Assembly (NCBI GenBank): GCA_030544225.1
Contig: CM060497.1
Coordinates: 806,001 to 870,000, forward strand
Source: Skeletonema marinoi
Lineage: Eukaryota; Bacillariophyta; Thalassiosirophyceae; Thalassiosirales; Thalassiosiraceae
Reading direction: 5' to 3'
DNA: 64,000 bases
Positions within the stretch are counted from its first letter, which is position 1, and every line of letters starts with the position of its first letter. Position numbers and translations under genes: made by a program. Below, piece by piece: positions 19,632-29,563 of this stretch. The notes below the pieces were generated by a model. That model searched no databases and had not been told where the DNA came from. It saw only the letters and a program-made list of their open reading frames with translations.

Positions 19632-22600
19632 GCCTGGTCAGGTCACCTACGAGGCTGTAGCGACGCTGATATACAACCAAAGAGCTTGAGAAGTTGATGA
19701 TTTCCTTGTATACTATCGTCACCGACTATATTGGGCCACTAGAAAAAGTGCATTGCTATACTCAAGATGTAACATACGATATGGACGACAACTGAGGAGC
19801 TTGCACCGTCTCAAATGGCCTCATCAGGTCACCTACGACGTTGTAGCGACTTCGATACGTCGAACAAATGCTTGAGCCGTGAAAAAGATGCTTCTATACT
19901 ATCATGGCCAACTATAATGGCTCACTAGCAGCAGTGCATTGCCATATTTACAGCGTGAGACACGATATGGCCGTCAACAAAGGAGCTTGCACCGTCTCAG
20001 ATAGCCTCATCAGGTCACCTACGAGGCTGTAGCAACGCCGTTACGACGAACAAATGCTTGAGCCGTGAAAAAGATGCTTCTATACTATCATGGCCAACTA
20101 TAATGGCTCACTAGCAGCAGTGCATTGCCATATTTACAGCGTGAGACACGATATGGCCGTCAACAAAGGAGCTTGCACCGTCTCAGATAGCCTCATCAGG
20201 TCACCTACGAGGCTGTAGCGACGCCGTTACGACGAACAAATGCTTGAGCCGTGAAAAAGATGCTTCTATACTATCATGGCCAACTATGATGGCTCACTAG
20301 AAGCTGTTGATTGTCATGTTTACAGCGTGAGATACGATATGGACGACAACTGAGGAGCTTGCACCGTCTCAGATGGCCTCATCAGGTCACCTACGAGGCT
20401 GTAGCGACGTCGATACGTCGAACAAATGCTTGAGCCGTGAAAAAGATGCTTCTATACTATCATGGCCAACTATGATGGCTCACTAGAAGCTGTTGATTGT
20501 CATGTTTACAGAGTGAGATACGATATGGACGACAACTGAGGAGCTTGCACCGTCTCAAATGGCCTCATCAGGTCACCTACGAGGCTGTAGCGACGCCGTT
20601 ACGTCGAACAAATGCTTGAGCCGTGAAAAAGATGCTTCTATACTATCATGGCCAACTATAATGGCTCACTAGCAGCAGTGCATTGCCATGTTTACAGCGT
20701 GAGACACGATATGGCCGTCAACAAAGGAGCTTGCACCGTCTCAGATAGCCTCATCAGGTCACCTACGATGTTGTAGCGACGCCGTTACGACGAACAAATG
20801 CTTGAGCCGTGAAAAAGATGCTTCTATACTATCATGGCCAACTATGATGGCTCACTAGCAGCAGTGCATTGCCATGTTTACAGCGTGAGATACGATATGG
20901 ACGACAACTGAGGAGCTTGCACCGTCTCAGATAGCCTCATCAGGTCACCTACGAGGCTGTAGCGACGCCGTTACGACGAACAAATGCTTGAGCCGTGAAA
21001 AAGATGCTTCTATACTATCATGGCCAACTATGATGGCTCACTAGAAGCTGTTGATTGTCATGTTTACAGCGTGAGATACGATATGGACGACAACTGAGGA
21101 GCTTGCACCGTCTCAGATGGCCTCATCAGGTCACCTACGATGTTGTAGCAACGCCGTTACGACGAACAAATGCTTGAGCCGTGAAAAAGATGCTTCTATA
21201 CTATCATGGCCAACTATAATGGCTCACTAGAAGCTGTTGATTGTCATGTTTACAGCGTGAGACACGATATGGCCGTCAACAAAGGAGCTTGCACCGTCTC
21301 AGATGGCCTCATCAGGTCACCTACGAGGCTGTAGCGACGCCGTTACGACGAACAAATGCTTGAGCCGTGAAAAAGATGCTTCTATACTATCATGGCCAAC
21401 TATAATGGCTCACTAGCAGCAGTGCATTGCCATGTTTACAGCGTGAGATACGATATGGACGACAACTGAGGAGCTTGCACCGTCTCAGATAGCCTCATCA
21501 GGTCACCTACGAGGCTGTAGCGACGCCGTTACGACGAACAAATGCTTGAGCCGTGAAAAAGATGCTTCTATACTATCATGGCCAACTATAATGGCTCACT
21601 AGCAGCAGTGCATTGCCATGTTTACAGCGTGAGATACGATATGGACGACAACTGAGGAGCTTGCACCGTCTCAGATAGCCTCATCAGGTCACCTACGAGG
21701 CTGTAGCGACGCCGTTACGACGAACAAATGCTTGAGCCGTGAAAAAGATGCTTCTATACTATCATGGCCAACTATAATGGCTCACTAGCAGCAGTGCATT
21801 GCCATATTTACAGCGTGAGACACGATATGGCCGTCAACAAAGGAGCTTGCACCGTCTCAGATAGCCTCATCAGGTCACCTACGAGGCTGTAGCGACGCCG
21901 TTACGACGAACAAATGCTTGAGCCGTGAAAAAGATGCTTCTATACTATCATGGCCAACTATAATGGCTCACTAGCAGCAGTGCATTGCCATATTTACAGC
22001 GTGAGACACGATATGGCCGTCAACAAAGGAGCTTGCACCGTCTCAGATAGCCTCATCAGGTCACCTACGAGGCTGTAGCAACGCCGTTACGACGAACAAA
22101 TGCTTGAGCCGTGAAAAAGATGCTTCTATACTATCATGGCCAACTATAATGGCTCACTAGCAGCAGTGCATTGCCATATTTACAGCGTGAGACACGATAT
22201 GGCCGTCAACAAAGGAGCTTGCACCGTCTCAGATAGCCTCATCAGGTCACCTACGAGGCTGTAGCAACGCCGTTACGACGAACAAATGCTTGAGCCGTGA
22301 AAAAGATGCTTCTATACTATCATGGCCAACTATAATGGCTCACTAGCAGCAGTGCATTGCCATATTTACAGCGTGAGACACGATATGGCCGTCAACAAAG
22401 GAGCTTGCACCGTCTCAGATAGCCTCATCAGGTCACCTACGAGGCTGTAGCGACGCCGTTACGACGAACAAATGCTTGAGCCGTGAAAAAGATGCTTCTA
22501 TACTATCATGGCCAACTATGATGGCTCACTAGAAGCTGTTGATTGTCATGTTTACAGCGTGAGATACGATATGGACGACAACTGAGGAGCTTGCACCGTC

Positions 22601-22988
22601 TCAGATGGCCTCATCAGGTCACCTACGAGGCTGTAGCGACGCCGTTACGACGAACAAATGCTTGAGCCGTGAAAAAGATGCTTCTATACTATCATGGCCA
22701 ACTATGATGGCTCACTAGAAGCTGTTGATTGCCATATTTACAGCGTGAGATACGATATGGACGACAACTGAGGAGCTTGCACCGTCTCAGATGGCCTCAT
22801 CAGGTCACCTACGACGTTGTAGCGACGCCGTTACGACGAACAAATGCTTGAGCCGTGAAAAAGATGCTTCTATACTATCATGGCCAACTATAATGGCTCA
22901 CTAGCAGCAGTGCATTGCCATATTTACAGCGTGAGACACGATATGGCCATCAACAAAGGAGCTTGCACCGTCTCAGATGGCCTCATCA

Positions 22989-23089
22989 AGACAGACCCTT
23001 TCGGCAATAAAAAAGACCGTACGATAACAAGTACCGCGCAGGTCCGTTTTAGGTAGATATCTAATCTGATTAACTTAGTATATATATAT
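22989..23089. repeat. Unrelated 101-bp spacer inside the satellite, copy 1
   Basis: The array breaks after gcctcatca and is replaced by a sequence beginning agacagaccctttcggcaat. This ends in an AT dinucleotide run (tatatatatat), after which the array resumes mid-unit at gattgtcatg. The disrupted unit spans 177 rather than 186 bp. The same spacer recurs at 25026-25126. Confidence 0.93.
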
Positions 23090-25025
23090 GATTGTCATGT
23101 TTACAGCGTGAGATACGATATGGACGACAACTGAGGAGCTTGCACCGTCTCAAATGGTCTCATCAGGTCACCTACGATGTTGTAGCGACTTCGATACGTC
23201 GAACAAATGCTTGAGCCGTGAAAAAGATGCTTCTATACTATCATGGCCAACTATGATGGCTCACTAGAAGCTGTTGATTGTCATGTTTACAGCGTGAGAT
23301 ACGATATGGACGACAACTGAGGAGCTTGCACCGTCTCAGATAGCCTCATCAGGTCACCTACGAGGCTGTAGCGACGCCGTTACGACGAACAAATGCTTGA
23401 GCCGTGAAAAAGATGCTTCTATACTATCATGGCCAACTATAATGGCTCACTAGCAGCAGTGCATTGCCATGTTTACAGCGTGAGATACGATATGGACGAC
23501 AACTGAGGAGCTTGCACCGTCTCAGATAGCCTCATCAGGTCACCTACGAGGCTGTAGCGACGCCGTTACGACGAACAAATGCTTGAGCCGTGAAAAAGAT
23601 GCTTCTATACTATCATGGCCAACTATAATGGCTCACTAGCAGCAGTGCATTGCCATGTTTACAGCGTGAGATACGATATGGACGACAACTGAGGAGCTTG
23701 CACCGTCTCAGATAGCCTCATCAGGTCACCTACGAGGCTGTAGCGACGCCGTTACGACGAACAAATGCTTGAGCCGTGAAAAAGATGCTTCTATACTATC
23801 ATGGCCAACTATAATGGCTCACTAGCAGCAGTGCATTGCCATATTTACAGCGTGAGACACGATATGGCCGTCAACAAAGGAGCTTGCACCGTCTCAGATA
23901 GCCTCATCAGGTCACCTACGAGGCTGTAGCGACGCCGTTACGACGAACAAATGCTTGAGCCGTGAAAAAGATGCTTCTATACTATCATGGCCAACTATAA
24001 TGGCTCACTAGCAGCAGTGCATTGCCATATTTACAGCGTGAGACACGATATGGCCGTCAACAAAGGAGCTTGCACCGTCTCAGATAGCCTCATCAGGTCA
24101 CCTACGAGGCTGTAGCAACGCCGTTACGACGAACAAATGCTTGAGCCGTGAAAAAGATGCTTCTATACTATCATGGCCAACTATAATGGCTCACTAGCAG
24201 CAGTGCATTGCCATATTTACAGCGTGAGACACGATATGGCCGTCAACAAAGGAGCTTGCACCGTCTCAGATAGCCTCATCAGGTCACCTACGAGGCTGTA
24301 GCAACGCCGTTACGACGAACAAATGCTTGAGCCGTGAAAAAGATGCTTCTATACTATCATGGCCAACTATAATGGCTCACTAGCAGCAGTGCATTGCCAT
24401 ATTTACAGCGTGAGACACGATATGGCCGTCAACAAAGGAGCTTGCACCGTCTCAGATAGCCTCATCAGGTCACCTACGAGGCTGTAGCGACGCCGTTACG
24501 ACGAACAAATGCTTGAGCCGTGAAAAAGATGCTTCTATACTATCATGGCCAACTATGATGGCTCACTAGAAGCTGTTGATTGTCATGTTTACAGCGTGAG
24601 ATACGATATGGACGACAACTGAGGAGCTTGCACCGTCTCAGATGGCCTCATCAGGTCACCTACGAGGCTGTAGCGACGCCGTTACGACGAACAAATGCTT
24701 GAGCCGTGAAAAAGATGCTTCTATACTATCATGGCCAACTATGATGGCTCACTAGAAGCTGTTGATTGCCATATTTACAGCGTGAGATACGATATGGACG
24801 ACAACTGAGGAGCTTGCACCGTCTCAGATGGCCTCATCAGGTCACCTACGACGTTGTAGCGACGCCGTTACGACGAACAAATGCTTGAGCCGTGAAAAAG
24901 ATGCTTCTATACTATCATGGCCAACTATAATGGCTCACTAGCAGCAGTGCATTGCCATATTTACAGCGTGAGACACGATATGGCCATCAACAAAGGAGCT
25001 TGCACCGTCTCAGATGGCCTCATCA

Positions 25026-25126
25026 AGACAGACCCTTTCGGCAATAAAAAAGACCGTACGATAACAAGTACCGCGCAGGTCCGTTTTAGGTAGATATCTA
25101 ATCTGATTAACTTAGTATATATATAT
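25026..25126. repeat. Unrelated 101-bp spacer inside the satellite, copy 2
   Basis: It has the same sequence and the same junctions as 22989-23089, exactly 2037 bp away. It therefore arose by duplication of a block of satellite that already held the spacer. Confidence 0.93.
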
Positions 25127-26727
25127 GATTGTCATGTTTACAGCGTGAGATACGATATGGACGACAACTGAGGAGCTTGCACCGTCTCAAATGGTCTCAT
25201 CAGGTCACCTACGATGTTGTAGCGACTTCGATACGTCGAACAAATGCTTGAGCCGTGAAAAAGATGCTTCTATACTATCATGGCCAACTATGATGGCTCA
25301 CTAGAAGCTGTTGATTGTCATGTTTACAGCGTGAGATACGATATGGACGACAACTGAGGAGCTTGCACCGTCTCAGATAGCCTCATCAGGTCACCTACGA
25401 GGCTGTAGCGACGCCGTTACGACGAACAAATGCTTGAGCCGTGAAAAAGATGCTTCTATACTATCATGGCCAACTATAATGGCTCACTAGCAGCAGTGCA
25501 TTGCCATATTTACAGCGTGAGACACGATATGGCCGTCAACAAAGGAGCTTGCACCGTCTCAGATAGCCTCATCAGGTCACCTACGAGGCTGTAGCGACGC
25601 CGTTACGACGAACAAATGCTTGAGCCGTGAAAAAGATGCTTCTATACTATCATGGCCAACTATGATGGCTCACTAGAAGCTGTTGATTGCCATATTTACA
25701 GCGTGAGATACGATATGGACGACAACTGAGGAGCTTGCACCGTCTCAGATGGCCTCATCAGGTCACCTACGACGTTGTAGCGACGCCGTTACGACGAACA
25801 AATGCTTGAGCCGTGAAAAAGATGCTTCTATACTATCATGGCCAACTATAATGGCTCACTAGCAGCAGTGCATTGCCATATTTACAGCGTGAGACACGAT
25901 ATGGCCATCAACAAAGGAGCTTGCACCGTCTCAGATGGCCTCATCAGGTCACCTACGAGGCTGTAGCGACGCCGTTACGTCGAACAAATGCTTGAACCGT
26001 GAAAAAGATGCTTCTATACTATCATGGCTAACCATGTAAACAATGCTATACTCGCGGCTTTAGATATGATATGGTGGTTGAATGTTGCGCTGTCGACTCA
26101 CTACCCAATTTTCAATTTTGGCCTCATCAGGTCACCTACGAGGCTGTAGCGACGCTGACATACCATACAACCAAAGAGCTTGAGCAGTGGAATATATCCG
26201 TCTATACTATCGTAACCGACTATAATGGGCCACTAGAAGCTGTACGTTGCTATTTGCGGCGTTAGATACGGTATGTTAATATGTTTTCAACGTTCACATC
26301 GGTTGATTGTACGCTTGACTCGACTAAAGTGTTATAAATTCAATTCTCAATGCATGCAGTCAAATAATAATATTTGCTGGTGTGATGGTGGAGGATCATT
26401 CACAGTCAGCGTAATTACGAGGGCAGGTTGTATTGATACAAGTGCGGTGCGTGTTGCTTTGATAGGTGATGAGTGCATTAGACGAGAACTGCGGCGCGAT
26501 GTTGTGTTGCGCTTGCTGCGGCATTTCGGAAGGCGATGACATCAAATTGAAGAAATGTACCGCTTGCAAATCTGTTCGATACTGTAGTGTTAAATGCCAG
26601 AAGAATGACTGGTCGCAGCACAAAAAGTTTTGTAAGAAGCAAGCAGCTGAATTGCGAGACAAAATTTTGTTCCAGCAACCAAGCAACATTCATTGCTGGG
26701 ACTGTCCAATCTGCATGCTACCGCTAC

Positions 26728-27511
26728 CGCTTGGTAATGAAGTCCACATCCAAAGACTCCGGCATCTCACTACTGATGACGGAAGATATTGGAGAGTCAG
26801 AGAGCAAAGTTTGCAAGACATATCTCCCGCATGGATCATTAATGGTAATTAACTCCAAGGGTTCTGGATCATTGAACCAAGATATTTGGCATACTGCTAC
26901 GAAATGCCCTCAGTCATACTCTATATGTGGCGATACTCCGGTTGAGAAAAGATCAAGTTGATCATGTAGATATCAACCAGATTGAGCAAAATGTGTGGAC
27001 CAAAGGTGAAGGTACATTTCCGATTATTATTCCAGCCAACAACGATAGAGCGGAAAAATTTGCGACGAACGAAGTATCTGGCAACGTGTTTGCCTTTCAT
27101 ACACCAATGTTCAGCAATGAGCGCTGGAATGAGATTAGGCCATTGTTATATAAACTGGCTCGGGAGCAGAAGTTGGCTCCATGCTATTATTCAGGAAGAG
27201 ATGCTCACACGTCTGGAGTCAATATGCATCATACGATGGAAGTTCTCAGTGAAATTCCCGAGTTCAAGCAATTCATTACTGAGCTTCAGAGACATTTCAT
27301 TATAAGATGCTTCTGGATTATAATCCACGGTGAAGGCCTCCATCCTTGGCACCCGATAAACTCCTGAAGGATTCAACTCACCGTTTCATCTTGTCGCTTG
27401 GTTGCTCAAGAGAAGGGGAACCTATGAAAGTTATGGCATTTGCGCATTCTGCCGATGTATACAAAGAAGATACAAAGAAATTCGTTGAGGCATAGACTCC
27501 TAAAATAACCA
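26728..27511 (+). other. Insertion within the MYND-Sel1 gene carrying broken coding sequence
   Basis: This lies between the blocks ending MLPLPL and starting YSCCGKK. It keeps protein-like stretches in different frames: TYLPHGSLMVINS and QDIWHTATK (about 26810-26910), FHTPMFSNERWNEIRPLLYK (about 27095-27160) and THRFILSLG with KVMAFAHSADVY (about 27380-27465). The HGSLMV and RFILSLG pieces recall AlkB-type 2-oxoglutarate oxygenases, but in the wrong order, so the call is weak. The word aatg flanks both junctions; no terminal inverted repeat is seen. Confidence 0.5.
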
Positions 27512-27943
27512 ATGTACTCATGCTGCGGCAAAAAGATCTGCAACGGGTGCGATTACGCCAATGATGTCCGTCAGTTTGAAGAATCGCTTGAGCCGAAATG
27601 TCCCTTCGGTCGGGTTCCTCCCCCCAAAACGGATGCGGAAATCGAACGGAATAATATGAAAAGAATTGAAGCGAATGATCCAGATGCAATTCGTGAGGCG
27701 GGCAACTATTGGTTCCATCGGGGGGACCATGCGACTGCATTTACATATTGGACAAAGGCTGCTGAATTAGGCGATGTTGAAGCTCATTATGAATTATCAA
27801 TTGCGCATGCTGAAGGGGGATTTTTTGAGAAGGATGAGGCAAAACATATATATCATTCAGAGGAGGCCGCCATAGGTGGTCATCCCAAAGCTAGATGCCA
27901 TCTTGGAGTTCGTGAGGCGAAATAATCGGGTCACTGCGTGAAG

Positions 27944-28403
27944 TTGCCCCCGGAGGGCAGTTGGCACGCCAAAAAGAGACGGTTGGTACGTACAGTGTTC
28001 TATTCTCGGGTACAATACAATACGGGAGCGCGGCGGGCTGGTCAGAAAACCTCCCGCCACTAATAAGATACCCATCCATCACTCATGCACCACAAATGTA
28101 GGTACATAGGTAAGACACAAAGTACGTAATTTACCCTAACTTTACGCTACTTTGAGCCCCACAAGCCGATTGAGACCTAGCAAACCAATAGCCTACTTGC
28201 ACCATAGTATGAAGATGTTAAAATTCAATTATCTCTACCATCTACAATACCAAGGACTCTTTTCAATCAATTCATGAGACTGACTTTTTGTGGGCTCATA
28301 ACCTTGAAAAGTTTTGTGCTCCTGGAGAGAGCGTTAACCCCTCATTAACCCCTCACCCGCACCCACACGCATCCCACTTTAAAAGGGCCCCCTCCGGGGG
28401 CAA
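27944..28403. mobile_element. 460-bp non-autonomous element with inverted ends (MITE-like)
   Basis: The left end TTGCCCCCGGAGGG (27944-27957) is an exact inverted copy of the right end (28390-28403). The element separates two consecutive Sel1 segments of the broken gene. The interior has no coding capacity and includes a repeated aacccctca motif near 28330-28350. The target duplication is unclear (aag on the left, aaag on the right). Confidence 0.72.
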
Positions 28404-28649
28404 AAAGGCAAGGACGATAGAGCAATGAGACATTTCTTCATCGCCGCAAACCTCGGAGATGATATTGCAATGGGAAATGTCAAGAAAGGTTATGAATTAG
28501 GGTTGGTGCTTAAGGATGAGTTTTGTGCGACTCTTCGTGCACATCAGGCTGCTGTAGACGCAACGAAAAGTCCGCAGAGAGAGGCAGCAGCAGCAGCTAG
28601 ACATCAAGAGCATTGGCGCAGTACTCACGTAGAAGACGGCCGCAGGTGA

Positions 28650-29563
28650 TTGTGATTACAGGGTGGTGTTGAGTGTTGATAAACTTCGTGAATCATTAAT
28701 TAGTACTTAAGTTCCTCTTTAAATATATTTTAAGTTGCTCCTTTTTTCGATCAAGGTCATGGATTTCTCTGTCTCTGCAGCGATGCAATTATGCTCAAAT
28801 CAAGCCATCTAAAGTCAGTATACATCTACTTTTGAAACAACCTTGACAGGCGAGATCTTTCTCAGCGGGGAGTAAACCTGCTGATCTAAATCAGGTCTCT
28901 CCAGAATTGCAAGGTAAAGATCACTCTCGAGGCAGTCGCTGCTGTTTGCAAGTCGTCGACAATCTGGGTGATGTGCATGTAAGAAGTAACCTTGGCTTAA
29001 AATCTCAAATCATGTGCAAGATTATCACTTCAGCCATATGAACGCAGCCAGACTCAGATACAAAAGACTCTGCACAAGAGGGGAAAGCAGGAGATATTAC
29101 TTACTCCTTGCTCATACTTACTTACTGATGGAGCTTTCGAAAGGTTCAGATGAACTGACAGCAGTGCGACTTCAGACAGCATGGAGAAGGGGGCTCTTAC
29201 AGCTGCAAACTGCATGCAAATATATCAAGGTGAGAAGTCGAGTTGAAGTTGTTCCCATGTATCGTGCTCAGCAGTGGTTTGTCACTTGCGCAGGAATTCA
29301 ATACTACTTCCAGACGTAGTGCACCTCGTACGTAGGAATTAATACAAATTTTGGACGCGTCCCATTCTACTTGATATTTTTTCTAGATTTTTGGGCGATT
29401 TTGGGAACTACAACGCGACGATAGGAACGCCATGGGGAAGGCTCTTGTTCAGCAGCAACGATGACGCTGACAACGACTGCATCACTGAGACGATCAGCAG
29501 CAGTTGACGAATTATTCTTCACCGATAGCCGAGCAATTTCAATTGACGTATTCTTTCACCACC
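28650..29563. other. Intergenic region, no supported gene
   Basis: This runs from the broken Sel1 gene to the PT-rich gene. A 101-codon frame at 29014-29319 (plus) has no recognisable domain and is not called. At 29329-29342 the word tacgtaggaattaa matches the inner block of the 10-14 kb transposon's inverted repeat, so a decayed end of that family may lie here. Confidence 0.5.

Larger units (their letters stand above)
19632..26276. repeat. Satellite array of about 36 tandem units, 186 bp each
   Basis: The landmark gcctcatcaggtcacctacg or a close variant recurs at 19632, 19818, 20004, 20190 and so on in exact 186-bp steps up to 22980, then from 23157 to 25017, and from 25194 to about 26121. 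Two forms of the unit's right half alternate. One is type A (cagcagtgcattgccat ... gacacgatatggccgtcaac). The other is type B (gaagctgttgattgtcatg ... gatacgatatggacgacaac). Most central units look nearly identical apart from these variants. The first and last units are diverged. No open frame of 60 codons or more exists across the array on either strand. It lies between the desaturase gene and the broken MYND-Sel1 gene. The unit length is close to a nucleosome repeat. Confidence 0.97.
26469..28649 (+). pseudogene. MYND zinc-finger/Sel1-repeat protein gene, interrupted
   Basis: The coding signature is split into three. (1) 26469 to about 26727: Met start, then a MYND finger CCACCGISEGDD, CTACKSVRYCSVKCQ, HKKFC, and CWDCPICMLPLPL. 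(2) About 27512-27921: YSCCGKKICNGCDYAND, CPFGRVPPPKTDAE, then Sel1-like helices GDHATAFTYWTKAAELGD and DEAKHIYHSEEAAIGGHP. (3) About 28410-28649: a continuation RAMRHFFIAANLGDD and RAHQAAVDATKSPQRE. Diatoms carry many intact relatives with these blocks joined in this order. Here they are separated by a roughly 0.8-kb insertion and by a 460-bp element, and part 2 ends in stops. The first segment alone could still give a 128-residue MYND peptide. MYND and Sel1 are both protein-interaction modules. It lies immediately beside the satellite. Confidence 0.8.

Noticed and set aside
19632-26276. CRISPR-like array
   Set aside because: Repeats are contiguous 186-bp units with no variable spacers of regular size, and the genome is eukaryotic.
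19632-26276. Coding tandem-repeat protein
   Set aside because: No frame of 60 codons or more stays open; the repeat length is a multiple of three (62 codons) yet stops recur in every unit.
19632-26276. Centromere
   Set aside because: Diatom centromeres are reported to rest on low-GC sequence rather than satellites, and nothing here shows centromere function; left as an untested possibility.
29014-29319. 101-codon plus-strand frame
   Set aside because: No recognisable domain, atypical composition, and located between decayed elements.
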